From NCBI GenBank assembly GCA_023667845.1, contig JAMPIU010000199.1, positions 1 through 64,000 on the forward strand: a stretch of 64,000 nt of DNA. Direction: 5' to 3'. A program made the position numbers and the translations under genes. Source of the DNA: Dehalobacter sp. GTDB lineage: Bacteria > Bacillota > Desulfitobacteriia > Desulfitobacteriales > Syntrophobotulaceae. The notes beneath the pieces are model-generated. The model had not been told where the DNA came from and ran no database searches. It worked only from the letters and a program-made list of their open reading frames with translations. This document shows positions 1 through 9,184 of the stretch, one piece after another. Numbering within the stretch: position 1 is the stretch's first letter; every line of letters begins with the position of its first letter.

Positions 1-107
1 GCCCTGCTGCCGAACAATAAGATCTTCTCCGGGTCGTACTTATCAATGATAGCCGCTACGAAACTCTCTATCCAGCTTTTGACGTTTCGATCTGTGATCC
101 GATCCAT
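1..107 (-). CDS. Minimal nucleotidyltransferase, N-terminus only (cut by left edge)
   Basis: The start of a gene that runs off the left edge; 35 codons are visible. The ATG at 107-105 follows a good ribosome site (GAGGTGAT, about 5 nt away). The visible protein reads as a helix followed by DKYDPEKILLFGSRA, and the FGSR motif is the N-terminal signature of MNT/KNTase-fold nucleotidyltransferases (the Gly-Ser that binds the NTP). Such proteins are often the antitoxin-like partner of a HEPN protein, but no HEPN gene is visible and the partner could be outside the window. Family call from motif only; substrate unknown. Confidence 0.6.
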   Translation of the reverse strand, partial: MDRITDRNVKSWIESFVAAIIDKYDPEKILLFGSR

Positions 108-173
108 TGTATCACCTCGCGGCTCTTATCCAGACTATGTTACGCTAACAACGTTCAACAGTATGCCGGCGAT

Positions 174-431
174 CTATCGTTCACGCTTAAAACGCGCTCT
201 CCATCGCTTGCGGAGATTAAGCTGCTCCCCGTTCTTCGGCAGGTTAATCGAGATCAAATCTTTATATGGCACTCCATCGATATACTCGACGATGCCGTGG
301 TCTTTGTAGATCATATACGCTACCATAGAAATCCATAATAGCACGATTGCTAACAGGGAGACCAGTAAAAGTTCCACTTCGACACCGACCTGACCAGTTC
401 TATACGTATGTTTCGTCGGGTATAAAGTCAT
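174..431 (-). CDS. Small single-pass membrane protein, unknown function
   Basis: An 85-residue frame with one clear hydrophobic helix at about residues 19-41 and a charged tail rich in Lys/Arg at the C-terminus (KRWRARFKRER), so a short N-terminal segment, one membrane span and a basic cytoplasmic-like tail. It lies 66 bp upstream of the nucleotidyltransferase on the same strand. The ATG at 431 has no convincing ribosome site; a GTG about 19 codons in, just before the helix, is a possible alternative. No family recognised. It could be spurious, but the helix and the basic tail look like a real protein. Confidence 0.4.
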   Translation of the reverse strand: MTLYPTKHTYRTGQVGVEVELLLVSLLAIVLLWISMVAYMIYKDHGIVEYIDGVPYKDLISINLPKNGEQLNLRKRWRARFKRER

Positions 432-570
432 ATAGGCACTTAACTACAAGAAAACAGTTCACTATGAAAGTATTACTTCCTGCGAGTGGCAGCGGAACGC
501 GCGAAGGTCAGGAAGAAGCGGGTGATTTCTTTTGCTATCGACGTTCTCTATGTTTCTTCTTAATTCATAA

Positions 571-590
571 TAGGGCAAAATAGGGCAAAA
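571..590. repeat. Two tandem copies of a 10-bp unit
   Basis: TAGGGCAAAA occurs twice back to back, about 100 bp upstream of the epimerase gene, in an otherwise AT-rich spacer (432-687) that holds no convincing gene. It could be an operator-like direct repeat or chance; nothing else supports a role. Confidence 0.3.
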
Positions 591-687
591 TCATCTATAG
601 ACGCATTTCAGTTCCGAAAGAATTATTTTTTTAACTATTAAGTTATTTATCTATTAAGTCATAATACCACGAATAACGAGTGATCGA

Positions 688-1758
688 ATGAAATTTTGCG
701 TCATCCTCGGGACACGGCCCGAAATCATCAAAATGAGCCCGATCATCCGCGAATGCGAGAAGCAGCGACTTGACTATTTTATCATTCACACCGGGCAGCA
801 CTACTCCTATGACATGGACCGGATCTTCTTCGAGGAGCTGAAGCTGCCGCTTCCGCGGTATCACCTGGACGTGGGTTCGGGCAGCCACGGCCACCAGACC
901 GGGAAGATGCTGGCCGGCATTGAGGATATTCTGGTCAAGGAGAAGCCGGATATCGTGTATGTGCAGGGGGATACCAACACCGTGCTGGCGGGGGCCCTGG
1001 CCGCGTCGAAGCTGCATGTGCGGATTGGGCACGTAGAGGCCGGCCTGCGGTCGTTCGACCGGAGCATGCCGGAGGAGATCAACCGGGTTGTTGCTGATCA
1101 TATCTCGGACCTGCTGTTTGCGCCGACGGAAAATGCAAAGGCGCTGTTGTTGAAAGAGGGAATACCGGAAAGTAAAATTTTCGTGACCGGGAACACGATT
1201 GTCGACGCTGTCAACGAGAACCTGAAGATCGCCCGGGACTCGGATATCCTGGAGAAGCTTGGGGTCGTTCCTAAGGGTTATTTGTTGTCTACGATACACC
1301 GGCAGGAGAATACCGATGATAAGCATCGGTTATCGGAGATTTTTAAGGGCCTGGGAATGGTTTCGGAAGAGGCGGGGATGCCTGTGATTTTGCCTGTGCA
1401 CCCTCGGACGCGGAAGATGCTGGCGACGTTTGACATTAAGATACCGGCAGGGGTAAGGCTTATTGATCCACTAGGGTTCATGGAGTTTCTGAAGGCGGAG
1501 TCTAATGCGAGGCTGGTGCTTACTGATTCTGGCGGGGTGCAGGAGGAGTGTTGTATCCTGGGGGTGCCTTGCGTGACGATAAGGGAGAATACGGAGCGGC
1601 CGGAGACCGTCGAGGTTGGAGCTAATGTTATTGCCGGCTTTGAGCATGATGATATCATCAGGGCATCGAGGGCTATGTCATGCATGGATAAAAAGTGGAC
1701 AAATCCATTCGGAGATGGAAAATCCGGGAAAATGATTATTGATATCTCGCACCAGTAA
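688..1758 (+). CDS. wecB: UDP-N-acetylglucosamine 2-epimerase (non-hydrolysing)
   Basis: Interconverts UDP-GlcNAc and UDP-ManNAc, feeding UDP-ManNAcA made by the next gene. The 356-residue length is usual for the family. Motifs run in the expected order: TRPEIIKMSP at the N-terminus, HTGQHYSYDM, VQGDTNT, GHVEAGLRS, PEEINR, TIHRQENTD, HPRTRK and LTDSGGVQEE near the C-terminus, which covers the UDP-sugar and allosteric sites of this GT-B-like fold. ATG at 688 with a GTGATC ribosome site. A 291-bp AT-rich spacer separates it from the dehydrogenase, so the two may be transcribed separately. The gene is markedly GC-richer than the flippase downstream. A diacetamido (WbpI-like) substrate is possible given the genes at 13.4-16.2 kb. 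Confidence 0.93.
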   Translation: MKFCVILGTRPEIIKMSPIIRECEKQRLDYFIIHTGQHYSYDMDRIFFEELKLPLPRYHLDVGSGSHGHQTGKMLAGIEDILVKEKPDIVYVQGDTNTVLAGALAASKLHVRIGHVEAGLRSFDRSMPEEINRVVADHISDLLFAPTENAKALLLKEGIPESKIFVTGNTIVDAVNENLKIARDSDILEKLGVVPKGYLLSTIHRQENTDDKHRLSEIFKGLGMVSEEAGMPVILPVHPRTRKMLATFDIKIPAGVRLIDPLGFMEFLKAESNARLVLTDSGGVQEECCILGVPCVTIRENTERPETVEVGANVIAGFEHDDIIRASRAMSCMDKKWTNPFGDGKSGKMIIDISHQ

Positions 1759-2049
1759 TAGCCAAAACACTGGTCATTGATAGCCATATTACTACATTCG
1801 CAAGAAAACGTATAATAAATGCATTATACAGTACATACCCTATGTGAACTTTATCTATTTTATCATTAAGAGCTTATAACCTACATTTTTGACTAAAAGT
1901 AGCAAAGTAAATTAGAATAAAAATGGTATACGATATTAGCACAAACAGGAAAAAACTTATTTCGTGTTGCGTTCTAAGCAATTGATAAATTGAACCATAG
2001 ATAAAAAACGTACTGCCTTTAATGGCACTGATCTTTTGGGTTTGAGATT

Positions 2050-3561
2050 ATGAGCGGGAAATTAAAACAAATGCTTCAGATAAAAGGGCCTATAAAAAAA
2101 ATCGGTGTCATTGGCATGGGCTATGTAGGTATACCAGCAGCAATGTTATTTGCCGATTCCCCGAAATTCGATTTTGTTTATGGCTTCCAGAGAGCTTCCA
2201 GGACTTCCGGGTATAAGATCGATATGCTTAACCGTGGCGAGAGCCCGTTAAAGGGTGAAGAGCCCGGACTTGAGGACCTTATCAAGAAAGTCGTTACAGC
2301 TAATAAGTTCAAATGCACCTGTGACTTTTCCCGCATTTCTGAATTAGATGCCGTTACTCTGTCGATCCAAACCCCTTTTAAAGATCCTAAGGATTTAATA
2401 CCCGATTTTAGTGCACTAACCGAGGGTTTACGGTTGGTGGGGCAAAATATGGTTGCCGGCACACTGGTTGTCCTGGAGTCTACAATTACGCCCGGCACGA
2501 CCGCAGGAATGGCCCGTAAGATACTGGAAGAAGAGTCGGGCATGACCGCGGGCGAGGACTTTGCGTTGGCACATGCGCCGGAACGGGTGATGGTCGGAAG
2601 ACTTCTTCAAAACATTCGGGAGCACGATCGCATTGTCGGTGGCATCGACAATGTCAGCACCAGCCGGGCTATTGAATTATACTCTCCGGTGCTAACGAAG
2701 GGAAAAATCATTCCCATGACCGCTACGGCCGCCGAGGTCACCAAGACCGCAGAGAATACGTTCCGGGACCTGCAGATTGCTGCGGCCAACGAGCTGGCGC
2801 TGTACTGCGAAGCTATGGGTATCAACTTCTATGACGTTAGAGCAGGCATCGACAGTCTTAAAGGCGATGGCATTACTCGGGCAATTTTATATCCTGGCGC
2901 TGGCGTAGGTGGTCACTGCCTCACTAAGGATACGTATCACCTCGAGAGAGGTGTGAAAATCTTAAATGGTAAGCTTGACTATCCTGAAGGCAAGGATTCG
3001 ATATTCGTATTAGCCAGGAACGTAAACGACTTTATGCCCAGGCATATGTTTAACCTGACTGTTGATGCACTGGCCAGGGTCGAAAAGAAACCGGCCGGAT
3101 CTAAGGTGGCTTTGCTCGGATGGGCCTTTTTAAAGAACTCGGATGATGCGAGAAATACTCCAGCAGAGTTGTTTAGGGACTTAATGTTAGAAGCCGGTGC
3201 GCTGGTCGATGTACATGATCCATATGTAATGGATTATCCCGGAGTCGAAATTGGTCACGATATAAACTTGACTTTGAAGGATGCAGATGCAATAGCAATA
3301 TTCGCCGGGCATGATTTGTATAAATCATATAGCCCAGAGTTCATAAAGAAACAATCCTATCAAAACAATCCAATTATTGTGGATGGAAGAAATATTGTTG
3401 ACCCAGAGGCATTCATTAGTCATGGGTTTGTTTATAAAGGAATTGGAAGAGGAGATAAAAACAGTCATGATATAAATCTTGGAATGGGAATCCAGTATGA
3501 AGGCTGGCGAAGAGTGTGCACACGCACTAGAGCAAGTGGTGGTCTGAAGACTTATAAATAG
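2050..3561 (+). CDS. wecC: UDP-N-acetyl-D-mannosaminuronate dehydrogenase (UDP-glucose/GDP-mannose DH family)
   Basis: NAD-dependent four-electron oxidation of a UDP-HexNAc (expected UDP-ManNAc) to the uronate. Visible features are the Rossmann motif GVIGMGYVGIPAAML at about residue 18, ESTITPGTT, HAPERVMVG, the helix motif ENTFRDLQIAAANELALYCE and the catalytic-Cys segment GAGVGGHCLTKDTYHL, then the C-terminal UDP-binding domain (LGWAFLKNSDDARNTP). At 503 residues it is longer than the usual 420-440, with an extended N-terminus and a C-terminal extension ending in GLKTYK. Its place after the epimerase supports the ManNAcA assignment. UDP-glucose is less likely as substrate. Confidence 0.88.
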   Translation: MSGKLKQMLQIKGPIKKIGVIGMGYVGIPAAMLFADSPKFDFVYGFQRASRTSGYKIDMLNRGESPLKGEEPGLEDLIKKVVTANKFKCTCDFSRISELDAVTLSIQTPFKDPKDLIPDFSALTEGLRLVGQNMVAGTLVVLESTITPGTTAGMARKILEEESGMTAGEDFALAHAPERVMVGRLLQNIREHDRIVGGIDNVSTSRAIELYSPVLTKGKIIPMTATAAEVTKTAENTFRDLQIAAANELALYCEAMGINFYDVRAGIDSLKGDGITRAILYPGAGVGGHCLTKDTYHLERGVKILNGKLDYPEGKDSIFVLARNVNDFMPRHMFNLTVDALARVEKKPAGSKVALLGWAFLKNSDDARNTPAELFRDLMLEAGALVDVHDPYVMDYPGVEIGHDINLTLKDADAIAIFAGHDLYKSYSPEFIKKQSYQNNPIIVDGRNIVDPEAFISHGFVYKGIGRGDKNSHDINLGMGIQYEGWRRVCTRTRASGGLKTYK

Positions 3562-3593
3562 TGTTATTAGCGATAAAACGTATTTGGTTCTAA

Positions 3594-4823
3594 ATGATGC
3601 ATTTTGTGGAACGATATCACCAGCATATATATCTGAATTCAATAGCAATTTATCTTAATTATGCATCAAATGCTATCTTCGGACTACTATTCTGGATAGT
3701 AGCAGCCAGAACCATGCAGTCTTCTGATATTGGACTGGCCATAGCTGCAACTTCCGCTGCATCATTAATCATAACGATTTCTAAATTCGGCTTAGACTCA
3801 GGAATCGTACGGTACATCCCTACAGCAGAAAAAAGGAACATACTGTATAGCTTTGTTACGGTAATCGTTTTAATGTTTTCACTTATTTGTGCAACCGTAT
3901 TTTTATTTATTATATACTTTACATCCGATGATTTACAATTTTTACTTGGTCAGTGGATATCAATATTCTATATATTGTATATTATTGTCAGCGTGATTTA
4001 TTCAATTCAAAACATTACACTGATAGCTTTGCGAAAACCCTACCTGTCATTTTTACAAAATATTTCATTAATTATAAGAGTACCTTTATTGCTAGTATTT
4101 TCTTCGCTTGGTGTACTGGGCATTTTTATAATCTATGATGTTACATTTTTACTTTCTGTCATCGTGGGAAAGTACTTGTTAAAAAGTATCGATATACACT
4201 ATTGTAATGATATTAAATTACAAGAAAAAAATGATATTATTAAATATTCGCTTGGAACGTTTACCTATTCCATATTAGATATATTACCGACCAGTATTGT
4301 TCCCTTAATCATCATATCGTTAGCTGGAGCCTCGGAATCTGCCTATTTCTACATAGCGTACTCAATATACGTACCGCTCTTTATGATCTCTTCCTCCATC
4401 TCTATGTCATTATTTGTTGAAGGGTCGCATGAGGTACCGATTAAAAAGAATGCGAAAAAGGCGATTGTCTTTTCGCTACTTCTTCTGATTCCGGCAATTA
4501 TCGTAATATACTTATTTGGGGATACAATACTATTAATTTTCAACAAAGAATTTTCCGAACAATCCTTTACCATTCTGAAAATTCTGGCAATATCGAGTTT
4601 GTTTGAATTGCCTATCTATATCTATCTATCGATAAATAAGATTATTAAAAATGTTAAGCAGATAAACCTAATAAAAGGCGTCTCTTGCTTGCTAATCGTA
4701 TCTCTATCACTGATATTAATTAATATTTTTGGGGTAATTGGTGTTGCGATTGCTTGGTTAATATCTGAGGTCTTTTTAGGCATATGCGTAACGATTGTAT
4801 TGATCTGGAAAAATATGATTTAA
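3594..4823 (+). CDS. Oligosaccharide flippase (Wzx/MATE-like polysaccharide transporter)
   Basis: A 409-residue very hydrophobic protein with about 12 predicted membrane spans. The N-terminal pattern (NYASNAIFGLLFWIVAARTM, then DIGLAIAATSAASLI and a GLDSGIVRYIP segment) is typical of the polysaccharide-biosynthesis flippase family in the MOP/MATE superfamily, which moves lipid-linked glycans across the membrane. It lies 32 bp after the dehydrogenase and probably shares its transcript. It is much AT-richer than the two upstream genes, suggesting a different origin. It ends the plus-strand unit; the next genes converge on it. Confidence 0.8.
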   Translation: MMHFVERYHQHIYLNSIAIYLNYASNAIFGLLFWIVAARTMQSSDIGLAIAATSAASLIITISKFGLDSGIVRYIPTAEKRNILYSFVTVIVLMFSLICATVFLFIIYFTSDDLQFLLGQWISIFYILYIIVSVIYSIQNITLIALRKPYLSFLQNISLIIRVPLLLVFSSLGVLGIFIIYDVTFLLSVIVGKYLLKSIDIHYCNDIKLQEKNDIIKYSLGTFTYSILDILPTSIVPLIIISLAGASESAYFYIAYSIYVPLFMISSSISMSLFVEGSHEVPIKKNAKKAIVFSLLLLIPAIIVIYLFGDTILLIFNKEFSEQSFTILKILAISSLFELPIYIYLSINKIIKNVKQINLIKGVSCLLIVSLSLILINIFGVIGVAIAWLISEVFLGICVTIVLIWKNMI

Positions 4824-4996
4824 ATAGGACTAATCCTACTTCGCGTGTAAACATTAAGAAATAAGATTTTTCTTTATCAGGCCTCAAAAATATCACTTAA
4901 TGTTCAAGTTCATCGGTCATATATGTGATCGCTACGTGTCTCTATCTACCGATACATGTTAGTGAAAAAACGAAAATTATAGGCTTGGATATGAGT

Positions 4997-6748
4997 TTAT
5001 GACTGTGATGCGGTGATATAGTTTATTTTAACTTCTCCATTATTGTATATTTTATTGATATTTATGCAATTATCAATTTTTCGGAAATCATCTTCATTAA
5101 ATCTGTTTATATCTTTATAAATTACTGCATATGCAATATAATCAAATCTTGAAATTATAAGATATTTATTACTCTCTGAAGGGTATATGTCGGTTGATTG
5201 ATTTATTCCAAAATGATCTGATATGATGAAATCTTTTTGTAAATCTTTTCTGTGTAATCCATAATCAGTACCGTATAAGTAATCTGAAAATCTAATTACA
5301 GGAGTATCAATGTCAATTACTTTATAATTAATTTCTTTATTACCTATTAACCATGACATACTATTAATCTCACACTTAGTTACTTGCTGATTTGGGCGAA
5401 TTTCCATAGTGGAAGGGTACAACGAAAAAATAGTAGTTAATATAGCAGATGTTACTAATATTATGAGTATCACATTTATTATATATTTTTTGTTATTAAA
5501 TGTATAATATAGTATATATCCGACCAATGGTGATGCTAACATCATATTTATGTTTAAGTTAATTAAACGATCTGCAGTATGAATACGTGTTAAAAAGAAT
5601 GTAAGGCCTAGAAATATGGTGCCAGAAATGAAACATACCAATAATAATTTATATCTATGTGATAAAATTATTTTTTTGCTTATTACCATACAATATATTA
5701 ATGATATGATAATTACACAGTATATGATTTCATCATATGCCATAAATAAAAACGATTTTCCTGCATTAAATAATCCCAGTTTTGTAAGATAATACATTGC
5801 ACTTGTTGAAGTTGATACGGTTGTCGAGTTTGTGAAAAATCCAAGTAATATATCTATAATTATATTTAATGGGCGTATTAATATTTTATTTTCAAAAATC
5901 CATATAATAAATGTTATTGACATAGTCATAATAAGTAATAATGAAAAATTAGAATATTTACATTTATTTATATTATTGTAAATATATCCTATAATCATAT
6001 ATAATAGTACAAAAAAGAATGTAATTGGATGAAAAAACGTATACAAAATGCAATATGTAATACATAATATTACATACCTAATATCATGTGAATTTTGTAA
6101 TAAAAATATAAACATGGGTATTGTAAGCACAGATAGCAATTCATAATAAGGTGACGTAAAAAACCATGCAAAAAAAAGCGGTAATGCGGCTAATCCAGTA
6201 AATATAATGTTAATCCTATTGTTATATAACGATTTTGCAACACATACAATTGATAAAAAATATATAAAATAATATATAGAAGAAATATAATTACAAACTA
6301 TAGTAAGATTGATATTAGAAATAATGTTAATTTGAGATATGAAAATCGTTGAAATCGGATAAAAGTTATAATAAAGAATATGTCCATGAGTTAAAATATC
6401 TTTTGAGAAACCAATATATGAAAGGGTATCGCCTCTTCCCAAATATGTAACATAGCCTTTTAGAGAATATAGCATTATCATAATTAGCATACTAAGCAAT
6501 ATTTGAAAAAAACCAATTAACCAAAATTTTTCTATTTTATAATATAACTTTGATATTATTAATATTGTCCCATTTAATATTGCAATAATTATCGCAATAA
6601 ATACAATTATATTTGTTGATGCGTATATTGATAACTCGTAACCATTAGTTGGATTATAATAAATGGATAGTAGAGATATACTGATTAAGAGGAATGAAAT
6701 CGCCGTAGTAACCTTTAATATACTGTTTTTTTTAAATAGCTTAATCAT
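4997..6748 (-). CDS. Large multi-pass membrane protein, GT-C or polymerase-like, function unknown
   Basis: 583 residues with 12 or more hydrophobic segments and a soluble C-terminal tail of about 120 residues. The N-terminus has the motif GYELSIY after the first helix, and the tail ends with an IYNNGEVKINY segment. The same two signatures occur in the 584-residue protein at 46404-48158, so the two are paralogues, each followed by GT4 glycosyltransferases. The general form (many helices, a short DTLSYIGF loop, a final soluble part) fits GT-C glycosyltransferases or Wzy-like polymerases, but I see no decisive catalytic motif. Very AT-rich. Located 10 bp after a GT4 gene, as the last gene of the minus-strand glycan operon. 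Confidence 0.65.
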   Translation of the reverse strand: MIKLFKKNSILKVTTAISFLLISISLLSIYYNPTNGYELSIYASTNIIVFIAIIIAILNGTILIISKLYYKIEKFWLIGFFQILLSMLIMIMLYSLKGYVTYLGRGDTLSYIGFSKDILTHGHILYYNFYPISTIFISQINIISNINLTIVCNYISSIYYFIYFLSIVCVAKSLYNNRINIIFTGLAALPLFFAWFFTSPYYELLSVLTIPMFIFLLQNSHDIRYVILCITYCILYTFFHPITFFFVLLYMIIGYIYNNINKCKYSNFSLLLIMTMSITFIIWIFENKILIRPLNIIIDILLGFFTNSTTVSTSTSAMYYLTKLGLFNAGKSFLFMAYDEIIYCVIIISLIYCMVISKKIILSHRYKLLLVCFISGTIFLGLTFFLTRIHTADRLINLNINMMLASPLVGYILYYTFNNKKYIINVILIILVTSAILTTIFSLYPSTMEIRPNQQVTKCEINSMSWLIGNKEINYKVIDIDTPVIRFSDYLYGTDYGLHRKDLQKDFIISDHFGINQSTDIYPSESNKYLIISRFDYIAYAVIYKDINRFNEDDFRKIDNCININKIYNNGEVKINYITASQS

Positions 6749-6758
6749 ATTATCAAAA

Positions 6759-7919
6759 TTATATTTTGCTATTTATTAAATATTCATAGGACTTTAAACT
6801 ATTTTTCATGTTGTAGTCTTGTGACCTCTTTAGTGCCATACCTTTATAATACATTTTATAATTTTCATCATTTAAAAACTGTATGATAACATCTGCAAGT
6901 CTTTCTTCTTCAATTGTTAGTGGTTCTAAATAGTTATATAATTTATTGTCAAATCTGCCAATTAATACACCATATTTATTATCACCAAGTATTTCCCTGG
7001 GCCCGTATTTACAATCTGTTGAAACAATTGGGCATCCACATGCCATTGATTCAATTATTGCGTAAGGTAATGCTTCCCATAATGATGGAAATACAAACAA
7101 CGCTGATTGGGCTATATATTTATAAGGGTTCTCTTTCCACCCTAAAAACTTAACACTATCGCTTAAATTAAGATCCCTAATAAGTGATTCTAAATATGTT
7201 TTTAGATGGCCATCTCCACGTATAACTAATATACAATCACAACTTTTTCTAACCTTTGAGAAAGCTCTAATTAAATGCCACTGACCTTTTTGCTCAGTTA
7301 ATCTACCCATATTAAAAACGATAATATTTTTACCATTAAACAATTCATCATCAATAATTAGTTCTTTTGAGAGTTTATCAATATTTATTATATCAATCGG
7401 GTTATATATCACAACAATTTTATTTTGATCAATTCCATACTCTGTTATCAATTCTTCTTTAACACCATCTGATACTGCTACGATAGAATCAGCATTTCCA
7501 TAAATATGCCGTATTATATATTTTGTAAAACTATATGTATATCTATTACTGAACTTTTCTGAAAGGGCAATATGTACAGATATTATCTTTTTTACATTCT
7601 TATTTCCAATATTAGATATTATATTAATAAAATTATCTAAAACCAAAAAACTCATTGAAACATTAGCTTGACTTTCTTTCATAATTCTTCGATATTTAAA
7701 GATGCCAAAAATGAAAGCTACAAGCACGTAAAATACTTTAGGAGATCCAATCTTCATGTTCATAGAAATAATAGGGTCTTTCACTGGGTAACTATTATTA
7801 TTGAGTATCGTAATGATTTCCCTTTCAATTGACGGGTCTAAGTTCAAACTTAGTTCCGAGACACACCTCTCAGCTCCACCGACAGATAAAGAAGTGATCA
7901 GCATATTTAGTTTTACCAT
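6759..7919 (-). CDS. Glycosyltransferase family 4
   Basis: 386 residues, GT-B fold, expected to transfer a sugar from a nucleotide sugar with retention. The N-terminal domain begins MLITSLSVGGAERCVSELS, whose GGAE loop is typical of GT4. The C-terminal domain has FNMGRLTEQKGQWHLIRAF and the donor-binding EX7E segment SLWEALPYAIIESMACGCP. The ATG follows a GGAGAT site. It overlaps or abuts its neighbours by a few bases, so it belongs to the same operon. The acceptor cannot be read from sequence. AT-rich like the membrane protein downstream. Confidence 0.85.
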   Translation of the reverse strand: MVKLNMLITSLSVGGAERCVSELSLNLDPSIEREIITILNNNSYPVKDPIISMNMKIGSPKVFYVLVAFIFGIFKYRRIMKESQANVSMSFLVLDNFINIISNIGNKNVKKIISVHIALSEKFSNRYTYSFTKYIIRHIYGNADSIVAVSDGVKEELITEYGIDQNKIVVIYNPIDIINIDKLSKELIIDDELFNGKNIIVFNMGRLTEQKGQWHLIRAFSKVRKSCDCILVIRGDGHLKTYLESLIRDLNLSDSVKFLGWKENPYKYIAQSALFVFPSLWEALPYAIIESMACGCPIVSTDCKYGPREILGDNKYGVLIGRFDNKLYNYLEPLTIEEERLADVIIQFLNDENYKMYYKGMALKRSQDYNMKNSLKSYEYLINSKI

Positions 7920-7920
7920 G

Positions 7921-9168
7921 TTAATTATCTCCTAAAACGGATTCTAATGTTTTCATATACTGGCCAGATATGTTATCCCATCCAAATTTATTAGAATACT
8001 CTAAAGCATTCACTGAAAGTTTGGATCTTAACTCAGAATCTTTTATGACATTATCAATTTCTTCAGCTATCTGTGGACCATTTTTTTGTTCGACGATGAT
8101 GCCGTTATACCCATTTTCTATGACTTCTAATACCCCTTTGGTGTTTGTGGCGATGACTGGTTTGCCGGCAGATAAGGCTTCAATAAGGACTACGGGTAAT
8201 CCTTCCTGAAACCCCGAGGAATCCACTATCGAAGGGAATACGACAATATCCGATAAGCCAAAATAGTCGGCAATCCTGTCATGATCGACATACCCTTTAA
8301 ATATAATATTTTTATTAATTCCTAGCTCGATAGCCATGTTTTTTAATGAATCTTCCAGGGGGCCGTTTCCAACAATCACTAGCTGTATATCTTTATCCCG
8401 TTCCTCGACGACAGATTTAAAGGCACGTATTAAATACTCACAACCTTTTACTTCTACTAACCTTCCAACGAATAATATAACATATTTCGAGTTAATGCCA
8501 TAGGTACTTTTAAAAGATTCAGAATCAGTATTATTACAAATTTTTTTTATCTGAACTCCCATTGGGATAATACTCACTTTTTTACAGACGTTGTCAGCTA
8601 CCTTCGGCGAAATAAAATTTAATAATTCATCTATTCTATGGGAGCTGACCGAGATTATGGCATCAGAATTATTTAATATAAATTCAGTAATTTTTTTACC
8701 AAGGGGTATCTTTTTAACTAAGGTTACTTCAGATGAGTGGATAGTAACAATATGTTGTACACCGAGTGCCTTTTTACAGATACAACCGACCAGTCCCTGA
8801 GGTAGCAACCAATGCGAGTGAATTGCATCAAATCGATATTTTATTGTGATATATATGGTACTTATCGTCTGCATAACGAAAAATAGCGGGACTTGAACTT
8901 TGGCTAAGAAAGATTTTTTCAAGTTAAAAGCAATACCTGAACCGTAGGTTAGTTTTTGTAAAGATAGTGGAATAAAATACGGAAACCTGTACACTGTAAT
9001 ACCATCCAACTTGTCGGTAAACTTTGCCGATTTCGTATGGGGAGCTAGTACCTTTATTTCCATACCTTTATAGGATAGCCTTCTATTTAGTTCGTGAACA
9101 AACCACCCATAGCTATCTTTATCGAATCTTGGATAATTACTCGTGATCACCAATATTTTTTTTTTCAT
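7921..9168 (-). CDS. Glycosyltransferase family 4
   Basis: 415 residues. The N-terminal half begins ILVITSNYPRFDKDSYGWF and has the acceptor-side segment AIHSHWLLPQGLVG; the C-terminal half has LFVGRLVEVKGCEYLIRAFK and the EX7E donor site EGLPVVLIEALSAGKPV. This is the standard GT4 (GT-B) layout for a cytoplasmic, membrane-associated enzyme adding a sugar to a lipid-linked chain. It ends 1 bp before the next GT4 gene, so translation may be coupled. Donor and acceptor unknown. Confidence 0.86.
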   Translation of the reverse strand: MKKKILVITSNYPRFDKDSYGWFVHELNRRLSYKGMEIKVLAPHTKSAKFTDKLDGITVYRFPYFIPLSLQKLTYGSGIAFNLKKSFLAKVQVPLFFVMQTISTIYITIKYRFDAIHSHWLLPQGLVGCICKKALGVQHIVTIHSSEVTLVKKIPLGKKITEFILNNSDAIISVSSHRIDELLNFISPKVADNVCKKVSIIPMGVQIKKICNNTDSESFKSTYGINSKYVILFVGRLVEVKGCEYLIRAFKSVVEERDKDIQLVIVGNGPLEDSLKNMAIELGINKNIIFKGYVDHDRIADYFGLSDIVVFPSIVDSSGFQEGLPVVLIEALSAGKPVIATNTKGVLEVIENGYNGIIVEQKNGPQIAEEIDNVIKDSELRSKLSVNALEYSNKFGWDNISGQYMKTLESVLGDN

Positions 9169-9184
9169 AAATTAGCCTTCATGC

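Noticed and set aside
643-1326. A 227-residue frame on the minus strand
   Set aside because: Antisense to the epimerase, whose motifs are complete; the frame is open only through codon bias.
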